Translations under genes and position numbers: made by a program
The notes under the pieces: generated by a model
The model's database searches: none
Told to the model about the DNA's origin: nothing
The model's input: the letters and a program-made list of their open reading frames with translations, nothing else
NCBI GenBank assembly: GCA_902826505.1
Contig: CADEFG010000051.1
Coordinates: 1-14,038 of the forward strand
Origin: an uncultured Acidobacteriota bacterium
GTDB lineage: Bacteria; Acidobacteriota; Blastocatellia; Pyrinomonadales; Pyrinomonadaceae
Direction of reading: 5' to 3'
DNA: 14,038 nucleotides
Part shown: piece after piece, positions 1 to 6,481 of the stretch
Layout of the letters: each line of letters begins with the position of its first letter
Numbering within the stretch: the stretch's first letter is position 1

Positions 1-400
1 CGAAGGTCATCTGTTTGATCGCGTCAACAAAAACATCGATCGCGACCGGCACGGCTTTTTCCGCCGCGTGATTCATCGACGCGACAAAATCGTCGACATA
101 TTTGCCTTGTCCGGCAACGCGCAAACCTTTTTCAAGTTTTTGCAAAGATTTCGGCAGCGGGATTTTGACGCGGACATCGTTCAAAAAACCGTTTTCCCTG
201 CCCAAATTGTCGATCGCAAATCTGACGCCTTTTGCTAGGGCTTCCTTCAGACCGCCCGCAATTTCCGTGTCGGAAACGCTCGCCGTCGGCGTTGTTTTTT
301 TTACCGTCGTTTTTTTCTTTTTGGTCGTTTGCGCGGATGCCAAACCCGCCAACAACAAAATGCAAATCAACCCCGCCAATCCTGATTTTATAAAATTCAT
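1..400 (-). CDS. DUF4197 family exported protein (partial, 3' end outside window)
   Basis: The minus-strand reading frame opens with ATG at 400, preceded by a good ribosome site (AAAGGAG), and stays open to the window edge, giving 133 residues of an incomplete protein. It starts with a signal peptide (MNFIKSGLAGLICILLLAGL then ASAQ), followed by a Lys/Thr-rich linker. Next comes a block with the DUF4197 pattern: GLKEALAKGVRFAIDNLG, NGFLNDVRVKIPLPKSLQ, LRVAGQGKYVDDFVASMN and AVPVAVDVFVDAIKQMTF. DUF4197 proteins are periplasmic or exported, about 220-240 residues long, and have no established biochemical function. The family call rests on recognised motif order; the role is unknown. It is divergent from the AraC-type gene, with 138 bp between the two starts. 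Confidence 0.85.
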   Translation of the reverse strand, partial: MNFIKSGLAGLICILLLAGLASAQTTKKKKTTVKKTTPTASVSDTEIAGGLKEALAKGVRFAIDNLGRENGFLNDVRVKIPLPKSLQKLEKGLRVAGQGKYVDDFVASMNHAAEKAVPVAIDVFVDAIKQMTF

Positions 401-445
401 TTTTTCTCCTTTAGATTTGGGGGCAAACCGCCTTTTTTGATGCTG

Positions 446-472
446 TTGCACATCCTGAAATTATCCTATAAT
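446..472 (+). promoter_or_regulatory. candidate promoter of the AraC-DUF6624 unit
   Basis: A perfect TATAAT lies at 467-472, with a TTGCAC at 446-451 about 15 bp upstream, in the divergent gap before the regulator start at 539. The -10 is strong but the spacing is short for a sigma-70 promoter, so the -35 assignment is weak. Confidence 0.35.
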
Positions 473-538
473 TTTTGTTTATCGGCTGTCTGAAAGTTTA
501 ATGGTTTCCGCGCAACTTTTCAAAGATCGAAAATTTTT

Positions 539-1432
539 ATGAAAATCGAACATTTCGGGGTCAGAAACGAGTTTTTGCGAAAATATCTCGATTTTTATTA
601 TTTGCTCTCAACCGTCGGCGACGCGAAAGACACCACTTATATGGCTTTTCCGTCCGGCAATTGTCCGCTCGGGTTTTTCAAAAACGCTTCATTCGATGAA
701 TTTCCCGATCAAATCAAGGTGCATTTTTCGCCCGGGGATTCGGTTCAGACGGCGCTCGTCGGAAATTTCCTAAAACCTTTGGAAATAACCTTTGAACCGA
801 ATATCGTGGAATTTTCGGTGGTTTTCAAACCGCTCGGGATCAATTTTTTTATCAAGGAAAACTTGGGCAAATCATTAAGCCAAACTATTTTGAGAACAAA
901 TTATTTTGCTGAATTTATCCCGATTGTCGGGAAAATAATGAAAGGCGCGGCGGCGCTTGACGAATTTGAAGAAAATTTGGCGGCGCGCTTTGTCACCAAC
1001 AAACAATTGAAAAATCTCGAAACGATCATCGCGCAGTTTCAAAACAGCGAAAACCAACCGGCTGAAAAACAGATTTCCGCCGATTTGAATATTTCTCCGA
1101 AACAGTTTTTCCGTTTGTTCAAGAATCATCTCGGCGTCAATCCGACGCAATACCGGCAACTTCTGCGCTTTCGAAACGCGCTCGATTTGAGCCTCAAAAA
1201 TTTAAGAAACCGGAATCTGACCGAGGTCGGGCACGCAGCCGGTTATTATGACCAGCCGCATTTCATCAAAGAATTCAAAAAAATCACCAACCTTGCGCCG
1301 CGCGATTTTCTGAGTAAGATCTCACTCGAAGCCAATGACCGGATCGTCTGGCAATTTTTTTCAGAGCTGTCCGATTCATACAATCAGGAGCCGAATCGAT
1401 CGGTTATGATGTTTGCCGATGATCAGAAATAA
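539..1432 (+). CDS. AraC family transcriptional regulator
   Basis: This is a 297-residue cytoplasmic DNA-binding regulator. The C-terminal part shows the double helix-turn-helix of the AraC family. The first HTH is at about residues 176-200 (ISADLNISPKQFFRLFKNHLG) and the second at about 227-255, including the family signature GYYDQPHFIKEFKKITNLAP. The N-terminal 150 residues resemble the DUF6597-type sensor domain found before AraC helices (YLDFYYLL, AFPSGNCPLGF), which has no defined ligand. No strong Shine-Dalgarno sequence precedes the ATG. The coding end overlaps the next gene, a DUF6624 exported protein, so the two are probably co-transcribed. The regulator may control that gene or the divergent DUF4197 gene, but this is inferred only from position. 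Confidence 0.9.
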   Translation: MKIEHFGVRNEFLRKYLDFYYLLSTVGDAKDTTYMAFPSGNCPLGFFKNASFDEFPDQIKVHFSPGDSVQTALVGNFLKPLEITFEPNIVEFSVVFKPLGINFFIKENLGKSLSQTILRTNYFAEFIPIVGKIMKGAAALDEFEENLAARFVTNKQLKNLETIIAQFQNSENQPAEKQISADLNISPKQFFRLFKNHLGVNPTQYRQLLRFRNALDLSLKNLRNRNLTEVGHAAGYYDQPHFIKEFKKITNLAPRDFLSKISLEANDRIVWQFFSELSDSYNQEPNRSVMMFADDQK

Positions 1433-2042
1433 ACTGTTATTTTGGCTCGGTATTTTGTTGTTAAGCGGAACGATCGGCGCGGCGCAGACGCCGAAAAATG
1501 TCGAACTGGCGGCAGAAATAACCCGCCTTTTTGAAATCGATCAAAGGGTGCAAAACTCGCTTGTCGCCGCCTTTCAAAACGGCGCGAACAAAGAAAAAAT
1601 GGACGGGCTTTTTAAATTGCAAACCGAGACATTCAAAGCGCATATTCCGATCTTGAAACAAATTATCCGAAAACACGGTTTTCCGGCTTTTGAACTGGTC
1701 GGCGAAGAAGCCGCAAGAAATTTTTTTACGATGGTTCAACATTCGGATTCCGATCTTGAATTTCAGAAATCCTATCTCAAAAAAGCGAAAAAGTTTGTCA
1801 GGAAAAAACAGTTCGATGCCCGAAACTTCGCGTTTTTGACCGACCGCGTCAATCTCAACTCGGGCAAACCGCAAATTTACGGAACGCAGGTCACTTACGA
1901 TCAAGCCGGAAAGGCGATTCCCAAAAACTTGAAAGATGCCGAAAACGTCAACAAAAACCGCGCGGCGGTCGGTTTGGAACCGATCGAAGAATATCTCAAC
2001 AAAATGACCGAACTGCACAAATTGCAGAACAAAAAGAATTAA
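1419..2042 (+). CDS. DUF6624 family exported protein
   Basis: This 207-residue protein has a hydrophobic signal peptide (LLFWLGILLLSGTIGAAQ). Its C-terminal half carries the DUF6624 pattern: MVQHSDSDLEFQKSYLKK, FAFLTDRVNLNSGKPQIYGT, then NVNKNRAAVGLEPIEEYL. DUF6624 proteins are common in Bacteroidetes and Acidobacteria and have no known function. I chose ATG at 1419. A TTG two codons earlier (1413) is also possible. Either start lies inside the end of the AraC gene (14-nt overlap for the ATG), and no Shine-Dalgarno is visible near it, which suggests translational coupling. Export to the periplasm or outside is inferred from the signal peptide. Confidence 0.8.
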   Translation: MIRNKLLFWLGILLLSGTIGAAQTPKNVELAAEITRLFEIDQRVQNSLVAAFQNGANKEKMDGLFKLQTETFKAHIPILKQIIRKHGFPAFELVGEEAARNFFTMVQHSDSDLEFQKSYLKKAKKFVRKKQFDARNFAFLTDRVNLNSGKPQIYGTQVTYDQAGKAIPKNLKDAENVNKNRAAVGLEPIEEYLNKMTELHKLQNKKN

Positions 2043-2049
2043 GCAAGCC

Positions 2050-2081
2050 GGTATTTTCTCAGTCGATTGTAAGAAAATTCC
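2050..2081. terminator. bidirectional terminator candidate between convergent genes
   Basis: GG-t-ATTTTCT (2050-2059) pairs with AGAAAAT-t-CC (2072-2081) around a 12-nt loop. It sits in the 61-bp gap between the convergent DUF6624 and phosphoglycerate mutase genes. Downstream on plus is a pyrimidine-rich run with a 6-nt period (CTTTACTTTTACTTTTG). The stem is AT-rich, so strength is moderate. Confidence 0.4.
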
Positions 2082-2103
2082 GCCCTTTACTTTTACTTTT
2101 GCC

Positions 2104-2850
2104 TTATTTTGCTTTGCCCTGATTGGCAACCGCTTCCTGCGCCGCTTTGACGGCGTCGGCGTCGCCGAGATAATAGCTTTTGGTCGGCGTCAGGTTTTCG
2201 TCGAGCTCATAAACCAGCGGAATGCCGGTCGGAATATTGCGGCTGACGATTTCTTCGTCCGAAATCGTGTCGAGATATTTGACCAAAGCACGCAGGCTGT
2301 TGCCGTGCGCGGCGACGATCAGACGTTTTCCAGCCTTTATTTTCGGCGCGATCTCGTTTTGGTAAAAAGGCACAACGCGTTCGACCGTTTCCTTCAAAGC
2401 CTCGGCTTTCGGAAACATTTCGGGTTTGACCGATAAATAGCGCGGATCGCGCCCGAGCCACCGTTCGTCGGATTCTTCCAAAAGCGTCGGCAGAATATCA
2501 TAGCTCCGGCGCCAGATCAGAACCTGTTCTTCGCCGTATTGCGCGGCGGTTTCGGCTTTGTTCAAACCTTGCAGCGCACCATAATGCCGTTCGTTCAAAA
2601 GCCACGATTTTGTTTCGGGAATCCACATCAGATCCATCTCGTCAAGAATGATCCAAAGCGTGCGAATCGCGCGTTTCAAAACCGACGTATAAGCTTCGTC
2701 AAACGTAAAGCCTTGTTCTTTCAGCAATTTGCCCGCCGCGTGCGCTTCTTCCTTGCCTTTTTCCGAAAGATCGACGTCTTTCCAACCCGTAAAACGATTT
2801 TCCTTGTTCCATTCGCTCTCGCCGTGTCTGATCAAAACTAATTTATACAT
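2104..2850 (-). CDS. gpmA: 2,3-bisphosphoglycerate-dependent phosphoglycerate mutase
   Basis: This cytoplasmic glycolytic and gluconeogenic enzyme interconverts 3- and 2-phosphoglycerate through a phosphohistidine. The 248-residue length matches the family. The N-terminal motif LIRHGESEWN gives the phosphorylated His9. NERHYGALQG gives the acid-base Glu87, and AAHGNSLR gives His182; these correspond to His11, Glu89 and His184 of the E. coli enzyme. The frame extends 21 codons upstream (to 2913), but that stretch is AT-rich and unlike the family, so I start at ATG 2850, where MYKLVLIRHG aligns with the family N-terminus. No Shine-Dalgarno is evident at either start. It is a single gene, convergent with the DUF6624 unit. 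Confidence 0.95.
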   Translation of the reverse strand: MYKLVLIRHGESEWNKENRFTGWKDVDLSEKGKEEAHAAGKLLKEQGFTFDEAYTSVLKRAIRTLWIILDEMDLMWIPETKSWLLNERHYGALQGLNKAETAAQYGEEQVLIWRRSYDILPTLLEESDERWLGRDPRYLSVKPEMFPKAEALKETVERVVPFYQNEIAPKIKAGKRLIVAAHGNSLRALVKYLDTISDEEIVSRNIPTGIPLVYELDENLTPTKSYYLGDADAVKAAQEAVANQGKAK

Positions 2851-3132
2851 ATTTTTTAAATTTTTGTTTAAAGATTTCACAATCATTAAACGCAAAAATT
2901 CAAAAACACTCAAGCCGTAAGATCAAAATTGAGCGTCTTTGAATTTATTGACAACGATTTTATCTGACCGAAACCGTCCGCGGATAAACCGACTTTTTGC
3001 GCTTTGAATCAATAATTATCGAACCGATCAATTTCTTTCGGCAATCTTAACGATTTTTTTTCGCTTCCCGCCCGGATTTGTGGTTTGACTAACGTTTTTT
3101 TTCTGTCAAGACAAATATCCGCGGTTTGGCAA
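2851..3132. other. non-coding gap upstream of gpmA
   Basis: No supportable gene is present. The region is AT-rich with stops in all frames and should contain the gpmA promoter. A weak TTGCGT-N17-TTTAAA pair on minus (around 2860-2890) is the best candidate. CCGCGGAT (2978-2985) and ATCCGCGG (3117-3124) form a widely spaced inverted repeat of unclear meaning. Confidence 0.4.
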
Positions 3133-3203
3133 GAATAAACTACATCTCAAACGGTTGAGGCAAGCAAACAATTTTAGCTGTTTACTTGCCCCAAAGTTTA
3201 TTC
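3133..3203. repeat. nested inverted repeats, three-way-junction-like structure
   Basis: An outer 9-bp stem pairs GAATAAACT (3133-3141) with AGTTTATTC (3195-3203). Inside it are two side-by-side hairpins. One is CTCAA/TTGAG (3146-3150/3155-3159, 4-nt loop). The other is a 12-bp stem (GGCAAGCAAACA 3159-3170 with TGTTTACTTGCC 3179-3190, 8-nt loop). The single mismatch in the long stem becomes a U-G wobble if transcribed from the minus strand, which fits RNA made downstream of the small minus-strand gene that stops at 3236. There is no U-tract, so it is not a textbook terminator. Confidence 0.6.
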
Positions 3204-3235
3204 AAATTATTTTCAGAACAATTTTGGTTGCAAAA

Positions 3236-3586
3236 TTATACCGAATTTACCGAGACGGTTTGAATTTCTTTTTCGCTTTGATGGAAGATCGAATCATTTG
3301 CCCGTAATTCGTTTCTTTTCGCAATTTCAAGCAATAGATCGTCCCTGCCGAAAACCGTCATTCCGCTGCCTTTTTTGAAAATCAATTTTTCGTTTGAAGT
3401 CTCCCGAATAACAAATTGAATCCGTTCGCCGCCAATCGTTTCCGAAAAGTTGGGCGGGAAACAATTGTCAATCACGTAAATCTTTTCGTTATTTTGACCG
3501 GCAGAATTTAGCTTTGTGCAAATTTGGTCGGTAACACCAAATATTACAAAAAAACCGACAAAAATATATGCAATTTTTAATCTCAT
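3236..3586 (-). CDS. small exported or membrane-anchored protein of unknown function
   Basis: This 116-residue protein belongs to no family I recognise. Residues 1-20 (MRLKIAYIFVGFFVIFGVTD) form a hydrophobic N-terminal segment preceded by basic residues, so it is probably exported or anchored by one N-terminal helix. The rest is soluble, with two cysteines (in DQICTKL and IDNCFPP) and a GGERIQFVIRE stretch that looks like beta structure. The start at 3586 is well supported by a strong ribosome site (GGAAGGAG, 5-8 bases upstream). The frame is open 25 codons further up, but that part is the structured leader, not protein. The gene stands alone, with hairpins in its leader and a nested inverted repeat after its stop. 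Confidence 0.65.
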   Translation of the reverse strand: MRLKIAYIFVGFFVIFGVTDQICTKLNSAGQNNEKIYVIDNCFPPNFSETIGGERIQFVIRETSNEKLIFKKGSGMTVFGRDDLLLEIAKRNELRANDSIFHQSEKEIQTVSVNSV

Positions 3587-3602
3587 TTCTTCTCCTTCCG
3601 TA

Positions 3603-3624
3603 GCTTGCCGGTTTTGCGGCAAGC
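3603..3624 (-). promoter_or_regulatory. leader hairpin next to the ribosome site
   Basis: GCTTGCCG (3603-3610) and CGGCAAGC (3617-3624) form a perfect 8-bp stem with a 6-nt loop. On the minus strand it ends about 5 bases before the Shine-Dalgarno of the small unknown gene, where it could affect ribosome access. Confidence 0.5.
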
Positions 3625-3642
3625 GTTTGTTGATACCTCTAA

Positions 3643-3669
3643 ATTTTCTTTGCCGAAGCAAAAGAAAAT
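3643..3669 (-). promoter_or_regulatory. leader hairpin with UUCG tetraloop
   Basis: On the minus strand, ATTTTCTTTTGC pairs with GCAAAGAAAAT (11 bp, one bulged base) around a TTCG loop closed by C-G, the known extra-stable cUUCGg tetraloop. It lies just upstream of the second leader hairpin of the small unknown gene, and no U-tract follows it. Confidence 0.45.
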
Positions 3670-3741
3670 CGTCTTCCGTTTTTTCCCTGGCAAAAATTAT
3701 TTTTTGAACTCCATCCCAATTCTAACCGCGTAAAAAATTTA

Positions 3742-3788
3742 CATATTTTGGAAAAATATGCCGGTTAAAAATGTTTGTTTTCCGGCAT
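3742..3788. promoter_or_regulatory. stacked palindromes upstream of the CI/S24 unit
   Basis: CATATTTT-gga-AAAATATG (3742-3760) is a palindrome with perfect 8-bp arms. It shares its last three bases with ATGCCGG (3758-3764), which pairs with CCGGCAT (3782-3788). These lie between the small unknown gene and the repressor-like gene, and are operator candidates for either. Confidence 0.4.
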
Positions 3789-3799
3789 CTTGCTTTCCC

Positions 3800-3828
3800 T
3801 TGACCCGACAGGCTAAAATTTTTATGTT
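3800..3828 (+). promoter_or_regulatory. sigma-70-like promoter of the CI/S24 unit, flanked by an inverted repeat
   Basis: TTGACC (3800-3805), a 17-bp spacer and TATGTT (3823-3828) resemble a sigma-70 promoter 72 bp before the start codon. The putative -10 lies exactly between TAAAATTTT (3814-3822) and AAAATTTTA (3832-3840), a perfect 9-bp inverted repeat, as expected for an autorepressed promoter. A second, better -10 alone (TATAAT, 3857-3862) lies nearer the gene with no good -35. Confidence 0.45.
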
Positions 3829-3870
3829 TTCAAAATTTTATTTATTTGCTACACTCTATAATAGTCATTC

Positions 3871-3884
3871 TGGCAATTTTGTCA
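3871..3884. promoter_or_regulatory. possible operator dyad before the CI-like gene
   Basis: TGGCAATTTTGTCA has half-sites TGGCAA and, on the other strand, TGACAA, differing at one position. It lies 16 bp before the start codon. TGGCAAT also recurs at the start codon (3901). Confidence 0.25.
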
Positions 3885-3899
3885 AGATTAGTTTTCAAT

Positions 3900-4307
3900 A
3901 TGGCAATTAAAGAAGAACATTCGATCGGTTCGCGCCTGATCCAGGCTTTCGGCGCCAAAGATTTAAAGGAAGTCGCGCAAATTATCGGCGAAAATTATTC
4001 GTCGCTCCATAATTGGACGGCGAAACGACGCGATTTCCCGACAAATGTTTTGATAAAAATTGCCAATCTGGCAAATACTTCGATCGATTGGATTTTGACC
4101 GGCGAAAACGGCAATCAAATAGTTTCTCGGGCAAGCCAAAGTTTTGAAGAAATGCTCGAAAACAAGATCCGTGAGATCGTCCGAAGTGAAATTACCGAAG
4201 GATCGGCGATAACCGAAAAAGTTCAGGGCATAATTTTGGCGATGCAGCCGAATGTTAACGAACAGAACGTTTTTGAAAAGACCAACAAGGAGGAAAAAGC
4301 GGCGTGA
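3900..4307 (+). CDS. CI-type helix-turn-helix repressor (DNA-binding half only)
   Basis: This 135-residue cytoplasmic protein has a helix-turn-helix of the phage CI repressor kind (Phage_CI_repr) at about residues 18-66. It shows AFGAKDLKEVAQIIGENYSS, then LHNWTAKRRDFPTNVLIKIA, ending with the typical SIDWILTGE. A Glu/Lys-rich, probably helical tail follows (EEMLENKIREIVRSEITEG), which could dimerise. Whole CI-like repressors of this type usually continue into an S24 peptidase domain. Here the reading frame stops, and the S24 domain is encoded by the next gene, overlapping by 4 nt (GTGA). I place the start at ATG 3900, since the upstream in-frame extension from 3846 encodes only promoter DNA. 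Palindromes upstream suggest autoregulation. No phage genes lie nearby. Confidence 0.85.
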   Translation: MAIKEEHSIGSRLIQAFGAKDLKEVAQIIGENYSSLHNWTAKRRDFPTNVLIKIANLANTSIDWILTGENGNQIVSRASQSFEEMLENKIREIVRSEITEGSAITEKVQGIILAMQPNVNEQNVFEKTNKEEKAA

Positions 4308-4723
4308 TTTTAACCGATTGGAAACGCACAAAAACCATCAATCTGAACGATTACGGGCAAGTCGGCGCGGGCAAGATCATCGAATTTATTCCGCGCGGCA
4401 AACGCGGCGTGACGGTTCCGCAGAGTCAAAAAACCGATGGATTGGTGACGGTTTCGGTCTGCGGCGACAGCTTACGCGATTTGGGGATCAACGACGGCGA
4501 CACGCTCGTTTGCCAGACAAAGATCGAAAGATCCGAGGTCAAAAACGGTAAATTGGTCGTCGCCCAGCTTCCCTGTCTGGGTCTGGTCGTCAAATTCTTT
4601 TTTCAGTTCGAGAATAAAATCATCCTGCGTTCGGCAAATCCGCGTTATGAAGATTTGATCTTCGATTCCGAACTGGTCGAAATCAAGGCGCTCGTCATTC
4701 AATCGGTCAAAACCTGGGATTGA
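4304..4723 (+). CDS. S24 (LexA/UmuD-like) family peptidase, stand-alone
   Basis: This 139-residue protein has an S24 autopeptidase fold and no DNA-binding domain. VSVCGDSLRDLGINDGDTLV carries the nucleophile Ser56, and the Lys of LGLVVKFF (Lys97) would be the general base. YGQVGAGKII, with Ala22-Gly23, resembles the self-cleavage site of LexA (Ala-Gly) and UmuD (Cys24-Gly25). The length equals that of UmuD. The serine-lysine spacing (41) is a few residues longer than in LexA and UmuD (37). The GTG start overlaps the stop of the CI-type gene by 4 nt and has a strong ribosome site (AAGGAGG, 4287-4293), so the pair is coupled. Probably the two proteins work as one damage- or signal-responsive repressor; a UmuD-like partner role is an alternative. 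The last 25 bp overlap folC tail to tail. Confidence 0.85.
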   Translation: MILTDWKRTKTINLNDYGQVGAGKIIEFIPRGKRGVTVPQSQKTDGLVTVSVCGDSLRDLGINDGDTLVCQTKIERSEVKNGKLVVAQLPCLGLVVKFFFQFENKIILRSANPRYEDLIFDSELVEIKALVIQSVKTWD

Positions 4724-6024
4724 TTTTCGCGCCGCAATTCTTTGACCTCGCCGATCAGGTAAAGCGAGCCGGTCACGCAGATCAAATCATTTTCCGTAGA
4801 AATTCGGTCGGCAATTTTTAACGCGTCAGCAGCGGTTTCGGTATAAAAAACATTTTCCGGCGGAAAATTTTCGGGCAATAACCGCCAAAACTCGTCAGCC
4901 TTGACCGAGCGCGGGTTATCGGGCGCGGTCAGGATCAGTTTGGCGGCTTTCGGGAACAGTAGCGCGGCAATCTCCGCCAAATTTTTATCGCGCATCGCGC
5001 CGAAAATCATGATGATCGGCGAGTTTATAAATTCATCGAGAAATTCTCGCAGAGCCTTGGCGCCCGAAGCGTTGTGCGCGCCGTCGAAAAGATATTTCCC
5101 GTCAAATTCCAGTCGTCCGGCGTGACGCGCATTTTCCAAACCGATCCAGATCTGCTGCTTTTCGATTTCAAACCCGAAATCGCGCAAAGTTTCCGCCAAA
5201 CTGACGGCAACCATCGCGTTCGTGATTTGATGTTTGCCCGCCAAACCCAAAACAATGTCGTGATAGACATCATTTTCGGTCGAAAAATTAACGGCGACAA
5301 CCGGCAGATTTTTTTCAAGATTATGTATTTTTATTTGGAAATCGTCCGAAACAATGCTCGGCTCAACGCCGACCTCGCGGCAGATTCCTAAAATCACGCG
5401 GGCGGCTTCATTTTTCTGCGGCGCTAGAATTACTTTTGTATCTTCGCGGATGATCGCCGCTTTTTCCGAGGCGATTTGGGTCAAAGTTTCGCCGAGAATT
5501 TTTTGGTGATCGTAATCGACCGGAGTGATCGCGACGATTTCCGCGTTGACAGCGGTCGTCGCGTCAAAGCGTCCGCCGAGTCCTGTTTCAAGAATGGCGA
5601 TTTCGACTTTTTCGTGAGCAAAAGCCGTGAGCGCGATCGCCGTCACCTGTTCGAAAAACGTCGGCACGTTTTCGAGTTCGCCTTTTTCGACCAATTCTTC
5701 GGAAGTTTTTCGAACGATCGTCGCAAAGTGCGCAAAATCCGCTTCCGAAATTTCCCGACCGTTGATCCTGACCCGTTCGGTGATCGAAACCAGATGCGGC
5801 GAGGTCGTCAAACCGACATTGATTCCCGCCGAAACGCAAATCGCTTCGAGAAAAGCGCAGGTCGAGCCTTTCCCGTTCGTCCCGGCGACTTGTACTTTTA
5901 AATAATTGTTTTCGGGATTACCGAGCGCCTTGAGCAGTTTGCCGATATTCTCCAGCCCGAGCTTCATCGCCAAAACTTCGTTGCCTAAGCCGTAGAGATA
6001 ATTTTTGGATTCTTCAAAATTCAC
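4699..6024 (-). CDS. folC: bifunctional folylpolyglutamate synthase / dihydrofolate synthase
   Basis: This ATP-dependent Mur-ligase-family enzyme of folate metabolism adds glutamate to dihydropteroate and then to folates. The 441 residues match the family. The N-terminal YGLGNEVLAMKLGLENI is typical. VAGTNGKGST at about 46-55 is the P-loop. TTSPHLVSITERVRING, ETGLGGRFDATTAV and DHQKILGETLTQIASEKAA (with the expected carbamylated Lys) follow in order, and FDGAHNASGAKAL opens the C-terminal domain. I choose GTG at 6024, 2 nt after the stop of the upstream DUF1572 gene. A frame extension to 6111 would overlap that gene by over 80 nt and adds residues unlike the family. It is the third gene of the accD operon, and its 3' end overlaps the S24 gene. 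Confidence 0.95.
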   Translation of the reverse strand: MNFEESKNYLYGLGNEVLAMKLGLENIGKLLKALGNPENNYLKVQVAGTNGKGSTCAFLEAICVSAGINVGLTTSPHLVSITERVRINGREISEADFAHFATIVRKTSEELVEKGELENVPTFFEQVTAIALTAFAHEKVEIAILETGLGGRFDATTAVNAEIVAITPVDYDHQKILGETLTQIASEKAAIIREDTKVILAPQKNEAARVILGICREVGVEPSIVSDDFQIKIHNLEKNLPVVAVNFSTENDVYHDIVLGLAGKHQITNAMVAVSLAETLRDFGFEIEKQQIWIGLENARHAGRLEFDGKYLFDGAHNASGAKALREFLDEFINSPIIMIFGAMRDKNLAEIAALLFPKAAKLILTAPDNPRSVKADEFWRLLPENFPPENVFYTETAADALKIADRISTENDLICVTGSLYLIGEVKELRRENQSQVLTD

Positions 6025-6026
6025 AT

Positions 6027-6476
6027 TTAATCGTTGCGAAAAAAACGGCGGTGATAATTTATTTGTCCGCGATGATAATCGAGATGCGTCAAAAGATGCG
6101 CCAGCATCCATCCGGTTGTCACGCTTTCCCCGTGATATTTTTCCGGGTAATCGGCTTTGAAATCTTCGTCCGTTAAATTTTTCAGAGTTTCGGTGACGAT
6201 TCCGACGGCTAGATCAATTTCCGTCAAAAGCTCGGCACGCGAACCGACTTTAGTTGAAAATTCGGCGTCGCGGTCGCGGACAAAACCGGTCTTGCCAAGA
6301 TTTGCACCAAAAAAATGTTTCAGATTGCCGATCAAATGCAAACACAGATTGCCGCCGGAATTTGTGATCTGCCCGCCGGTTTTCCATAAATCGACATCGT
6401 TTTCATAGAGATTGATCTCCTCCTTGAATTTTTGCAAATCACGTTCGTAAATATTCAGCAAAACTTCTTTCAACAT
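6027..6476 (-). CDS. DinB-like (DUF1572) protein
   Basis: This 149-residue protein has the DinB/YfiT four-helix-bundle pattern and the DUF1572 signature NSGGNLCLHLIGNLKHFFG, then GTGFVRDRDAEF and LLTHLDYHRGQINYHRR. Family members bind a divalent metal through three histidines. The likely ligands here are one His in LCLHLIGNLKHFF and two in THLDYH near the C-terminus. Some relatives are thiol-S-transferases, but the function of DUF1572 proteins is mostly unknown. It is sandwiched between accD (5-nt gap) and folC (2-nt gap) in the same direction, so it is almost surely co-transcribed. Whether it has any part in lipid or folate metabolism cannot be told from sequence. Confidence 0.85.
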   Translation of the reverse strand: MLKEVLLNIYERDLQKFKEEINLYENDVDLWKTGGQITNSGGNLCLHLIGNLKHFFGANLGKTGFVRDRDAEFSTKVGSRAELLTEIDLAVGIVTETLKNLTDEDFKADYPEKYHGESVTTGWMLAHLLTHLDYHRGQINYHRRFFRND

Positions 6477-6481
6477 AAACT

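Noticed and set aside
2978..3124. CCGCGGAT and ATCCGCGG widely spaced inverted repeat as a mobile element boundary
   Set aside because: Only 8 bp around a self-palindromic core, no coding sequence inside and no target duplication seen.
3846..3899. Hydrophobic N-terminal extension of the CI-type protein
   Set aside because: It spans the TATAAT and operator-like DNA, would put a membrane-like segment on a repressor, and the family normally starts near the HTH.
3900..4723. Prophage remnant around the CI-like repressor
   Set aside because: No integrase, Cro-like, structural or lysis gene and no attachment-site repeats are visible; neighbours are housekeeping genes.
6025..6111. N-terminal extension of folC
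   Set aside because: It would overlap the DUF1572 gene by over 80 nt and adds residues unlike FolC proteins; GTG at 6024 fits the family start.
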